26,355 nucleotides of DNA from DATMBL01 sp050735975 (GTDB lineage Bacteria; Desulfobacterota; Binatia; UBA9968), in assembly GCA_050735975.1 (NCBI GenBank), contig JBOHVS010000185.1, positions 1-26,355 on the forward strand. Direction: 5' to 3'. A program made the translations under genes and the position numbers. Positions within the stretch are counted from its first letter, which is position 1; each line of letters begins with the position of its first letter. Under the pieces are notes generated by a model. The model saw only the letters and a program-made list of their open reading frames with translations. It was not told where the DNA came from and did no database searches. Of this stretch, positions 6,716-14,320 are shown piece after piece.

Positions 6716-8308
6716 ATGGCGCTTTTCGATCTTGTCATTCACGGCGGAAGAGTCATCGACGGCACGGGCAATCCCTGGTTCTATGCGGATGTTGCTGTCA
6801 AAGACGGCAAAGTAGCGAGCATTGGCAAGATCAAGCCGGATGCTGGCCAGCGGGCGATTTCCGCAAGGGGGTGTGTCGTAACGCCCGGTTACATCGATAT
6901 GCACACGCACAGCGATCAGCCCTTGATTGCCGATGGCAATGCCGAGAGCAAGGTGCGCCAAGGCGTCACCCTCGACATTATCGGCGAGAGTCAGACCGTG
7001 GCGCCACTGGCGGGCCCGGTGCTGGAGGAATACCGATCGGAACACCGCCGGCGCAACGGTATTGAGACCGACTGGAAAACGTTTACGGAGTACTTCGACC
7101 GGGTGATGAAAGGCGGCATCTCTATCAACGTCGCCTCCGGTGTTTCGCCCCAACAGGTAAAGCGAGTGGTCGTCGGTTTCGACGAACGGCCGGCCAGTGC
7201 AGCAGAACAGGAGAAGATGAATGGTCTCGTCGTGCAAGCTATGGAAGAGGGAGCGCTCGGGCTCACCGCGGCATGGCATGCCAAGGGACCGGAGTATCCC
7301 GACGAAGTGGTGGAAATGGCAAAGGTTGCGCGGCACTACGGTGGCTATTATGGCGTGCATCTGGGAAGCGAGGGCTTCGACATCATGGAGGAGTTGGCAA
7401 AGACGCTCCATATTGCCCGCGAGTCCGGCATTCCGATTCACGTCTATCACCTGAAGATGCGCGCGAAGAGCAATTGGGGGCGCGTCCGCCAAGTTGTCGA
7501 GCAGATCGAAGAAGCTCGGCGGGAGGGGTTGGAGATCACAGCCAATCAGTATCCTTATACGGCTATGCAGCATCCCTGGCGGAGGTTGTTTCCGCGTTGG
7601 GTCCAGGATGCGCCGTTTAACGAAACCATCGCGCAGTTCAAGAGTTCCTCTTTTCGCGAACGGGTCATGAAGGATCGTGAGTTCGATCAGTACGTGAACG
7701 AGCACGGCGGATGGGACGGAATCGTCGCCGCGCGGCTGGATACTGAAAACCTAAAACCCTTCGAAGGCAAAACCATCGCTGAGATCGCTCAGGCTCGCGG
7801 GCAGGACCCGGTGAGCACTTGCTTCGATCTCATCTATGAAGAGGGGATGTTCGTCCATGGCGTGCACCACACAATGTCGGAGGAAGATGTCAAGGCGGTG
7901 ATGCGCGCACCGTGGATATCCATCGGCTCGGATGGCAGCGCGTTGAATCTGAAATATCCGGGCAAGCCTCATCCACGCAGCTTTGGCACGAATCCGCGCG
8001 TGCTAGGAAAGTATACCAGAGAGGAAAAGGTGCTTCAGCTGGAGGACGCGATCCGCAAAATGACTTCACTTCCGGCGCAAGTTCTCGGTCTCAAAGATAG
8101 AGGGCTACTGAAGGAAGGATATTGGGCGGACATCGTTGTGCTTGACCCTGACACCGTGGCTGACACAGCCACCTATGAGAACCCGAAGCAATATCCCAAG
8201 GGGATCCATAACGTCATAGTTAACGGAACGCTAGTTATAGATGGCGGTCATCATACGGGAGCCCGCGTCGGCCGAGTGATCTACGGACCGGGGAAGCGGG
8301 TCAAATGA
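6716..8308 (+). CDS. D-aminoacylase-like / N-acyl-D-amino-acid deacylase family amidohydrolase
   Basis: 530 residues from ATG 6716, with GGAG seven bases upstream. TIM-barrel amidohydrolase: the N-terminal beta sandwich opens with DLVIHGGRVIDGTG, then TPGYIDMHTHSDQPL with metal-binding His63 and His65, His215 (YYGVHLGSEG), His245 (HVYHLKMRAK) and Asp406 (ISIGSDGSAL), and the closing GYWADIVVLDPDTVAD sandwich segment. Classical D-aminoacylases have a Cys in a GNCG motif that helps hold zinc. Here the equivalent place reads LDIIGESQTVAP, so Glu91 or Ser92 stands in; substrate may differ from N-acyl-D-amino acids (N-acylated compounds, dihydroorotase-like amides). No signal peptide; cytoplasmic. 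It appears monocistronic. Confidence 0.88.
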   Translation: MALFDLVIHGGRVIDGTGNPWFYADVAVKDGKVASIGKIKPDAGQRAISARGCVVTPGYIDMHTHSDQPLIADGNAESKVRQGVTLDIIGESQTVAPLAGPVLEEYRSEHRRRNGIETDWKTFTEYFDRVMKGGISINVASGVSPQQVKRVVVGFDERPASAAEQEKMNGLVVQAMEEGALGLTAAWHAKGPEYPDEVVEMAKVARHYGGYYGVHLGSEGFDIMEELAKTLHIARESGIPIHVYHLKMRAKSNWGRVRQVVEQIEEARREGLEITANQYPYTAMQHPWRRLFPRWVQDAPFNETIAQFKSSSFRERVMKDREFDQYVNEHGGWDGIVAARLDTENLKPFEGKTIAEIAQARGQDPVSTCFDLIYEEGMFVHGVHHTMSEEDVKAVMRAPWISIGSDGSALNLKYPGKPHPRSFGTNPRVLGKYTREEKVLQLEDAIRKMTSLPAQVLGLKDRGLLKEGYWADIVVLDPDTVADTATYENPKQYPKGIHNVIVNGTLVIDGGHHTGARVGRVIYGPGKRVK

Positions 8309-8345
8309 GGGCATCCGTCCCTGCTTCCAAGCAGAGTGAGGTCTA

Positions 8346-8468
8346 GGCTTAGCCGGGTCCGAACCCGCTGAGCCTCAGCCCGCTCCATCCTTAACCTGCC
8401 TTGACCTAGCGCCAAAGCGGGTTCAGGTAACCTTCGAACCTCGAACCTCCCTTTAACCTCAACCCGCT
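8346..8468. repeat. Two adjacent hairpin repeats, AACCT-type family, copy 1
   Basis: GGCTTAGCCGGGT pairs with ACCCGCTGAGCC across 8346-8374 (one bulge); with no T-tract it could still stop transcription after the upstream amidohydrolase. A second inverted repeat, AGCGGGTTCAGGT (8416-8428) and ACCTCAACCCGCT (8456-8468), matches at 12 of 13 bases and encloses a TTCGAACCTCGAACCTCC core. A related unit, with a GTTCGAAGTTCGAGG core, lies at 21691-21777. These fill most of the 236-base gap before the DGQHR gene. Confidence 0.65.
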
Positions 8469-8517
8469 CAAGCCGCGGTGGGGTATTTTTCAGTGGCAAA
8501 GCGCGGCCGATAAGAAC

Positions 8518-8536
8518 TATAATCAGCGCCGGGAGG
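8518..8536 (+). promoter_or_regulatory. -10 box and ribosome-binding site of the DGQHR gene
   Basis: A perfect TATAAT at 8518-8523 with no convincing -35 (TGGCAA at 18 bases spacing is the best), followed by GGGAGGA at 8531-8537 and the ATG at 8545. If used, the leader is only about 15 bases. Confidence 0.5.
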
Positions 8537-8544
8537 AATTCAGT

Positions 8545-9657
8545 ATGCTGGCGACGCGGATCATCCAAAAGGAAGGAATCTTCTACCTCATTTCGTACAA
8601 AGCCGCAGAGCTATTAGATCGCGTCAGCTTCACGAGTCGCTACTACTACGAAGGCGAAGAGATCGAGGCGGATGAACTCGGCGATGACGAAGTCGCGAGA
8701 TTCATCGCCGGGATTGAAAAAAGCGAAAAATCATTCCAGCGCACCCTCAATCGCCGAAAAATCCGCCAAATCGTCAACTTTTACGAGACCGCCGTGAGCC
8801 AACCCTTGATCCCCGGCACGGTTCTTTTGTTCACCGACGAGACCTTGCGCTTCCGGCGATCTGATTCATCCGAGAACCTTGGCTTCTTGAGCGAGCCCGA
8901 AGGCAAGTTTCTCATTATCGACGGCCAGCATCGGCTCGCGGCGCTCCATTTCTTCAGGCAAAGACACCCCGATCAGATCAGCCGTGTGGAGGTGCCGTGT
9001 ATTGTGTTCGACGGCAAGAGCGCCGATTTCGCCACGGAGATGTTCGTCGTCATCAACTCGACGCAAACGAGAATCAACAAGTCTCACCTCGTTGACCTCT
9101 ACGAGCGCGTATCGTGGGAAACGCCGGAAAAGAAGCTGGCGGCAAGGATCGTTAATCTGCTTTACGAAGAAAGCGATTCCCCGCTCCGCTACCGCATCAA
9201 CCGCCTTGGCGGCCGCAGCCGGCAGGAGAAATGGATTCTTCAATCGGAGCTCTTCAACGAGATCCACAAAATCATCCTGTCGAACCGCAAATTCTTCGAC
9301 GACCACTTTCAAATGCGAGCCGACCGCGCTTACAACATGGTTCGAGATTACCTCAAGGCTGTCCGCGACGTTATGAGTGCGGTATGGGGAGACAACGAGA
9401 AGTATATGTTCACGCGCGATGTGACACTTAAGGCGCTGTTGCGCGTGTTCGGCGATCTCGTGCGACACCGCAAACTCGTGCAGGCGTGGGAAGACGAGCG
9501 TTCGCCGCGCGCGTTCGAGACTTCCATGAGTTCGTGGCGGGATTTAACGCGCGAGTTCCGCGCCGAGGGCTTCTATGAGCGCTTCCCTGCCAAGGGACAG
9601 GTAGAGCGTGTTCGACGGATTCACGTTAAGTTGAGCCAGAGTTTGGCCCGGGTTTAA
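8545..9657 (+). CDS. Orphan DGQHR-domain protein (DndB/DpdB-like fold)
   Basis: 370 residues with strong ribosome-binding site GGAGG. The defining motif is at 124-131 (IIDGQHRL), followed by MFVVINSTQTRINKSHL near 166-182, both typical of DGQHR-domain proteins. Members include DndB, which regulates phosphorothioate DNA modification, and DpdB of the 7-deazaguanine DNA-modification cluster; many others stand alone with no known role. The fold is related to ParB-like nucleases, and the DGQHR motif is believed to form the nucleotide site. The C-terminal 150 residues are Arg/Lys-rich and helical. No dnd, dpd or restriction genes are visible within the window. A 66-residue gene follows after 21 bases. 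A solitary regulator or an anti-phage or nucleic-acid-binding role is possible but unproven. Confidence 0.85.
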   Translation: MLATRIIQKEGIFYLISYKAAELLDRVSFTSRYYYEGEEIEADELGDDEVARFIAGIEKSEKSFQRTLNRRKIRQIVNFYETAVSQPLIPGTVLLFTDETLRFRRSDSSENLGFLSEPEGKFLIIDGQHRLAALHFFRQRHPDQISRVEVPCIVFDGKSADFATEMFVVINSTQTRINKSHLVDLYERVSWETPEKKLAARIVNLLYEESDSPLRYRINRLGGRSRQEKWILQSELFNEIHKIILSNRKFFDDHFQMRADRAYNMVRDYLKAVRDVMSAVWGDNEKYMFTRDVTLKALLRVFGDLVRHRKLVQAWEDERSPRAFETSMSSWRDLTREFRAEGFYERFPAKGQVERVRRIHVKLSQSLARV

Positions 9658-9678
9658 AACTTCATAATTTAGGAGCAG

Positions 9679-9879
9679 ATGGCGATAAGCTTCGGCGATT
9701 TGCCCGCACTGGTACAGATGTGTAGGAGCATTCGCGGTTACGACGAGAGCCGCAACGTTGAGGAGATTACTGACATTTTGCCTACGTCCCGGCCGTTGCT
9801 AAGAAAAGAAACCATTGGTATGAATAGAAAACTGCATCAAAGAAAAGTCCCGGAGGTTGCCGATGAAGATCGCTATTAG
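9679..9879 (+). CDS. 66-residue hypothetical protein
   Basis: ATG at 9679 with AGGAG three bases upstream. It follows the DGQHR gene by 21 bases on the same strand and its last 17 bases overlap the start of the binding-protein gene, consistent with a real, coupled gene. It is soluble, with no signal or membrane segment. I do not recognise it. The stretch VEEITDILPTSRPLL followed by a basic His/Arg segment loosely recalls the N-terminal arm of some phage major capsid proteins, too weakly to name it. It may be a remnant. Confidence 0.42.
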   Translation: MAISFGDLPALVQMCRSIRGYDESRNVEEITDILPTSRPLLRKETIGMNRKLHQRKVPEVADEDRY

Positions 9880-10966
9880 GCTCAGCGTGCTTTTGGCAGG
9901 CGTGTGGTTGGGTATGGGGTTGTTAACTTCAGCTCGAGCGGCGAGCGTCGAGGAACTATATGCCGGTATCAACAAGCTGCCCGGCAAAGAGAGACAGAAA
10001 CGGCTTGAAGAAGGCGCGAAAAAGGAGGGGAGGGTCGTCGTATATTCCAATCAAGGGCTTGAAACGATTCAGGAATACGCGAACGGATTCGAAAAAAAGT
10101 ATCCATTTGTCAAGGTCGAGTCTTCTCGCCTTCAAGGGGCCAAGGGATTGGACCGTATTCTTCTCGAGCATCGGGTAGGAAAGCTTCCTGCGGACGTAGT
10201 CGGCGTTGATTTCGACAATATCGGCGAGCTGCTGAAAAGCGGCATGCACGCGCGTTACGAATCGCCGGAGAGAAAAAACTTTCCGAACCAATTCTGGGAC
10301 AAACAGGGCCGTTGGCACGTTGTCGATTACACGCTGGTCGTTATTGCCTATAACACCAATCTGGTTAAGCCAAACGAAGCCCCAAAAAGCTACGCCGATC
10401 TATTAAACCCAAAATGGAAAAACGACATCTCGATTGATACCGAGCCTGAGCAGGCCGTGTTCGTTTGGCTCATGGAATGGGGAGAAGAAAAGACCGTCGA
10501 ATACATGAAAGCTCTGATGCGCAACGGCGCGGTTCCGCGCCGCGGGCATACGCTGCAAGTACAGCTTCTCTGCAGCGGCGAGACGAAAATCGCCGTTGAA
10601 GTCTATCCGCCGCGCGTGTTGCAGATGAAACATGAGAAGGGATGCCCTATCGCCATGGTCTTTCCTAATCCAACGCCAGGATCGCTCGGCAGTCACACCG
10701 GAATCGCCAAGAGCGCCAAGCACCCCCATGCGGCTGCGCTTTACATCGATTTCATGCTAAGCGAAGACGGGGTCGCGGCGTTGGCTAAGGCGGGAGGTAC
10801 GATCGCCGCGCGGAAAGGCGCCAAGGCAGGTTGGCAGGAGATCTTGAATGCCTTGGAAAGCAAACGGGTGCGCACGGTGCTAATCGGTCACGAGAAGATG
10901 GCCGAAGTGAAAGACAAAGGTTACAAGCTGATGGAGGATATTATCATTCGAAAGCAGTTCCGCTAA
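9863..10966 (+). CDS. Extracellular solute-binding protein, iron(III)/spermidine ABC type
   Basis: 367 residues from ATG 9863, preceded by GGAGG at 6 bases. It has a clear secretion signal (MKIAIRLSVLLAGVWLGMGL... cleaved after ARA-A near 28), so it acts in the periplasm. The mature part starts with a short helical region, then RLEEGAKKEGRVVVYSNQG, the usual first strand of family-1 binding proteins, ADVVGVDFDNIGELLKSG, KSYADLLNPKWKNDISID and HPHAAALYIDFMLSEDGVAAL near the C-terminus. This pattern is that of AfuA/FbpA-like proteins, which bind metals, polyamines or small organic acids; the ligand is not deducible. The double permease lies convergently 243 bases away and no ATPase follows. Confidence 0.88.
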   Translation: MKIAIRLSVLLAGVWLGMGLLTSARAASVEELYAGINKLPGKERQKRLEEGAKKEGRVVVYSNQGLETIQEYANGFEKKYPFVKVESSRLQGAKGLDRILLEHRVGKLPADVVGVDFDNIGELLKSGMHARYESPERKNFPNQFWDKQGRWHVVDYTLVVIAYNTNLVKPNEAPKSYADLLNPKWKNDISIDTEPEQAVFVWLMEWGEEKTVEYMKALMRNGAVPRRGHTLQVQLLCSGETKIAVEVYPPRVLQMKHEKGCPIAMVFPNPTPGSLGSHTGIAKSAKHPHAAALYIDFMLSEDGVAALAKAGGTIAARKGAKAGWQEILNALESKRVRTVLIGHEKMAEVKDKGYKLMEDIIIRKQFR

Positions 10967-10992
10967 CTAGAGCATGGAGCAAGGTTAGGCCG

Positions 10993-11073
10993 GAGGTCAG
11001 ACGTCGGAGATCAGAGATCAGCGGGAACAAAGAGCATGGAAAAGGAACCTGTTCAGATCTGACTTCTGACCTC
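10993..11073. repeat. Hairpin repeat with GAGGTCAG arms
   Basis: GAGGTCAGACGTC (10993-11005) and GACTTCTGACCTC (11061-11073) are complementary at 12 of 13 bases, and the interior keeps partial symmetry (GATCAGAGATCAG against CTGTTCAGATCTG). A 13-bp copy, CTGTTCAGATCTG, is found at 11049-11061 and again at 11206-11218, where it contains the stop codon of the permease gene. The element sits between two convergent genes and may serve as a two-way terminator. Confidence 0.6.
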
Positions 11074-11209
11074 TGTTCTCATCACCACTTAGCGACAGAT
11101 TCGCGCGCCTCGCTTCGGAGATCTTTTTGAGCAGTCTGTAAATAGCACTTTTCAGGAATCCGCCAGCCAGGTATTTTTCCATAGCAGTGGTCATCCGGAC
11201 GCAAACTGT

Positions 11210-12913
11210 TCAGATCTGCTGGATCGAGTACCGTCCGCCGATCGCTCGCGCGATCAAGCTGATAACGACGAGAATGGTAATGAGAACCATGCCCAGCGCG
11301 GAAAGCTGCGGGTACTGGCCCCCATCCCACAGCTCAAAGAGAACGATCGAGATCACCTCGGTGCCGCTGCGGTAGAGCATAATCGAAGTGGATAGCTCCC
11401 GGAACGAGTGAGTGATGACGTAAATCCATCCCGCCACAAATCCGGGAGCGAGCAAGGGGAGGATCACGCGTCTAAAAGTATGGCTCCAACTGGCGCCGCT
11501 TGTTTCTGAAGCCTCTTCCAGTTCTTTTTTAATTTGCAGCATCGACGATGAGCATGCCCTCATGCCGTAAGGCAGGTACTTCGTTACATAGGCGATCAAA
11601 AGAATCCATAAGGTGCCATAGACCGGCAGCGGCAAGACGAGATAAAGCCACAGGATGGCAATGCCCAGTACGAGTCCTGGCATTGCGATCGGACTAAAGG
11701 CCAAGAAATCGAGCATGCCCTTCCCACGCCACGAAGTTCGGACGATGATCCAGGCAACAATCGCGGTCAAGAGCATCGTTATCGTCGAACTCGAGATGCC
11801 CAGAACAAAGCTGTTCCACAACGCGCGATGAACCAACGGCAGGTTCCAGAGATTTTGGTAATTTTCCAACGTCAAGCTTGCCAGGGCGGCTTTCGAAGGA
11901 GCCATATAAAAGGGCAGGAACGACGACCAAACGACGGTTAGAACGGGCAGGATGAAGAGCACGAAGCAGAGCAACAGGTTCAGAATCGCCAGCGAGGTCC
12001 GCCAGCGGCCAAGGTCGAACGCCGTGGGGCGAAATCCCTTGCCGGTGATTGTGGCGAACTGTTCCGAAGCCGCGGTCCATCTGAGATAGAGTACAACTCC
12101 GATCGTGGTAATCACGAGGTAAACAACCGCAAATGTGCTGGCCACGCCAAAATCGGTGGGCACGCTCTTGGTCGCGAGATAGACTTCGGTCGCAAAGACC
12201 AAAATGCCCGCAGGTATGCCGATCAGCGCGGGAACTTCGAAGCTCTCGATCGCCCTCACAAAGCTGATCATCCAGACAGCTAGAATGGCGGGCAACAAAA
12301 CCTGCACGGTAATGCGCAAAGTCGTGCGCACAATTCCGGAGCCGGCGACCATCGCCGCTTCTTCAAGCGACGGATCCATCGAGCGAAGAGCCGCCGCGAG
12401 TAGCAGAAAGACGAGCGGAATGTCATCCGTGCCCTGAACCCAGATCATACCCGGCATGTTGTTAATCTCGATGGGCTGATCGAACCCCAGGTATTGCGTC
12501 GCGATGATATTTACGACGCCCGAGCGGCGACCGAAGAGCATAATCCAGCCAACGGTCGTGAGGATGCCCGGGACAATCATCGGGACCAATATGCAGGTGT
12601 AAATCGCTCCCCGCCAGGGGACATTGGTTCGTTCCGTTATCCACGCGAGATAAAGACCTCCAGTAAAAGCGAGCAGGCTTGATCCAGCGCTAAAGATCAC
12701 GGAGTTGAGGAGGGCTCCCGCCAGGCGCCAATCACTGAAAAGGGCGAGGTAGTTCTTGACGGTTAGATCCCCGGAGACCCCCGGTGGACCGCTCTTCAAG
12801 CTGCCGTAGACCAGCATCGCCAAAGGAATCAGCGTCAGGTAGGCGATGACTCCGGCGGCCAGACCGACGAGAAAAAGCTGCGGCGTGATGCGAAATCGGG
12901 GGCCGGCTTTCAT
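11210..12913 (-). CDS. Fused double ABC permease (iron(III)/thiamine/spermidine type)
   Basis: 567 residues from ATG 12913 (MKAGPRFRITPQLFLVG); the frame is open to an ATG at 13000 but the extra 29 residues look uncharacteristic and lack a ribosome-binding site. It is two binding-protein-dependent permease domains in one chain, about 6+6 membrane helices. Each half has the cytoplasmic EAA loop that docks on the ATPase: LEEAAMVAGSGIVRTTLRI with LLPAILA in the first half, and LEEASETSGASWSHTFRRVI with LPLLAPG in the second. This is the FbpB/AfuB layout and fits the binding protein at 9863. However, it lies on the opposite strand from that gene and has no intact ATPase neighbour. Confidence 0.9.
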   Translation of the reverse strand: MKAGPRFRITPQLFLVGLAAGVIAYLTLIPLAMLVYGSLKSGPPGVSGDLTVKNYLALFSDWRLAGALLNSVIFSAGSSLLAFTGGLYLAWITERTNVPWRGAIYTCILVPMIVPGILTTVGWIMLFGRRSGVVNIIATQYLGFDQPIEINNMPGMIWVQGTDDIPLVFLLLAAALRSMDPSLEEAAMVAGSGIVRTTLRITVQVLLPAILAVWMISFVRAIESFEVPALIGIPAGILVFATEVYLATKSVPTDFGVASTFAVVYLVITTIGVVLYLRWTAASEQFATITGKGFRPTAFDLGRWRTSLAILNLLLCFVLFILPVLTVVWSSFLPFYMAPSKAALASLTLENYQNLWNLPLVHRALWNSFVLGISSSTITMLLTAIVAWIIVRTSWRGKGMLDFLAFSPIAMPGLVLGIAILWLYLVLPLPVYGTLWILLIAYVTKYLPYGMRACSSSMLQIKKELEEASETSGASWSHTFRRVILPLLAPGFVAGWIYVITHSFRELSTSIMLYRSGTEVISIVLFELWDGGQYPQLSALGMVLITILVVISLIARAIGGRYSIQQI

Positions 12914-13125
12914 CAAGGGCTTCTTATCACGCCATCGACTTTTCGTACAAGCGATGATCGGACGCAATATCTTTGCATTTGCTTGTTCCGAAGCCGTCAT
13001 AGCTAAGGTAGGTCTCGTCGACTTGCGGTTACGTAACGGGACAATTGAGATGTGAAATCACAGCGAATCACTACTTGACAACGTAGATCGCGGTCGAATA
13101 GAAAGCGGCTGTTCGGTGAAAAGGC

Positions 13126-13278
13126 CCCCAGGAGTACCGTTGTTAAGACAAGCTGCGCAAGTCGAGGCCGGAACTCAGCGCCAAGCTACATCCCACCAGC
13201 CATCTAACCCAGGGAGATCGCGTTTACCTGCAATTCGAACCCGAGGCGTGCATCCTGGTGCCGGTCGCTCCTAGCTGA
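13126..13278 (+). pseudogene. Remnant of ABC transporter ATPase (C-terminal TOBE domain tail)
   Basis: In one plus-strand frame the segment after a TAA at 13144-13146 reads DKLRKSRPELSAKLHP, then QGDRVYLQFEPEACILVP and a stop at 13276-13278. The pattern GDRV-L-FEPE-C-L-P is the usual end of the TOBE domain that closes FbpC/PotA-type ABC ATPases. Just upstream, QEYRC in the same frame before the TAA also fits the TOBE strand that normally precedes GDKL. The Walker and signature regions are absent and stops interrupt the frame further upstream, so this is a fossil of about 50 codons. It lies 126 bases from the near end of the permease open frame, but in the opposite direction. Confidence 0.6.
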
Positions 13279-13341
13279 CTTCGCGGAGCGGTATCACAAG
13301 GAAGATTCGTAACTCACACAGCTAAAATTGGAGGTCATGAA

Positions 13342-14244
13342 ATGAAAATTTTGCGCTTCAATGATGATCGGGTCGGAGTACTCAAGAACGACACGTATGT
13401 CGTTGACGTGAGCAGCGCCATTCCGCACCGCGTCGAAAAGGGGCCCAAACGCGTCATCGAAGAGATCATTGAAAACTTCGACGGCTACCGAGACAGGTTT
13501 CAACAACTACTCCGAAGCGAAAGCGGCGTGCCTTTGGGGAGCATTCGGTTGCTCGCGCCGCTGCCGCAGCCAAACAAATGCTTGGCGGCCTTTGTTAACT
13601 ATCTGGACCGCCCGGACCGCACCAAGGAAAGCTTGACGATCGAATACTTCTACAAGGCCCCAGAGCTCGTGGGCCCTGATGGGACCATAGAACTTGCGGA
13701 TCTTTCCGCGGTGACCGTGTTTCATCCCGAGGCAGAGTTGGCGTTTGTGATCGGTAAACGGGCGAAGAACGTCAATTTGGCCGAAGCGATGAACTTCGTT
13801 TTTGGCTACGTTCCCTTCTTCGATATCTCGGCAAGAGGCATGACGCGGCGCACCCAATTTTTACCCAAGGGACAAGACACTCACGCTGTGATCGGGCCGT
13901 GGATCACGACGAGCGACGAAATTCCCGATCCCCACAATCTCATTGTAAGATCCTGGGTGAACGGAGCGCGACGGCAGAACTACAACACGAAGGACATGGC
14001 CTACAAAATCCCTGAGCAAATTTCCTGGCTCAGCAGGTTTGTGACGTTATGTCCCGGCGACGTGATCGCCACGGGGACTTATCACGAAGGATTGGGGCCG
14101 CTTAACGGCGGCGATGTGCTAGAGGTCGAAATCGAAAAACTAGGAAAGGCAACGTTTAACGTGAAGAGCTATGGTCCCCGCAAGGAAGTCGCGCATACCG
14201 CCGGAGGAGCCCCGGCCCCGGCGGGTGGCTGGACGAAAGTCTGA
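13342..14244 (+). CDS. Fumarylacetoacetate hydrolase (FAH) family protein
   Basis: 300 residues, ATG 13342 with GGAGG seven bases upstream. It has the short N-terminal domain (KILRFNDDRVGVL) then the FAH catalytic domain: Glu130 and Glu132 in FHPEAELAFVIGKRA and Asp161 in VPFFDISARG, the expected Mg/Mn ligands, then the PKGQDTHAVIGPW segment, NYNTKDMAYKIPEQISWLS and PGDVIATGTYHEGLGPLNGGDVLEVEIE. Family members cleave C-C bonds in 2-oxo or 1,3-diketo acids (fumarylpyruvate, 2-hydroxyhepta-2,4-dienedioate, acylpyruvates) or act as oxaloacetate decarboxylases. Cytoplasmic. No adjacent aromatic ring-cleavage gene, so the substrate is open. Confidence 0.9.
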   Translation: MKILRFNDDRVGVLKNDTYVVDVSSAIPHRVEKGPKRVIEEIIENFDGYRDRFQQLLRSESGVPLGSIRLLAPLPQPNKCLAAFVNYLDRPDRTKESLTIEYFYKAPELVGPDGTIELADLSAVTVFHPEAELAFVIGKRAKNVNLAEAMNFVFGYVPFFDISARGMTRRTQFLPKGQDTHAVIGPWITTSDEIPDPHNLIVRSWVNGARRQNYNTKDMAYKIPEQISWLSRFVTLCPGDVIATGTYHEGLGPLNGGDVLEVEIEKLGKATFNVKSYGPRKEVAHTAGGAPAPAGGWTKV

Positions 14245-14320
14245 AAGCTAAATCGGCCGCCCGCCTCGCTGACCGGGATGGTTATTTCTCTTATGTCTTC
14301 TCGCCGGCATAGCTTAATCG

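Noticed and set aside
6617..7705. 362-codon minus-strand open frame
   Set aside because: Shadow of the D-aminoacylase-like gene, whose metal motifs, start site and full length are clear.
8866..9468. 200-codon minus-strand open frame
   Set aside because: Antisense shadow of the DGQHR gene; no motifs.
11021..11194. About 58-codon minus-strand open frame after the permease (starts MTTAMEKYLAGG)
   Set aside because: No ribosome-binding site; it runs into the GAGGTCAG hairpin repeat; does not match the missing ATPase N-terminus I hoped to find there.
13075..13080. TTGACA on the plus strand upstream of the FAH gene
   Set aside because: No acceptable -10 box at 15-19 bases (best AATAGA); lies about 260 bases from the gene and next to the ATPase remnant.
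13323..13328. TAAAAT as -10 box for the FAH gene
   Set aside because: A start there would fall on the ribosome-binding site at 13330-13334, leaving almost no leader, and no -35 is seen.
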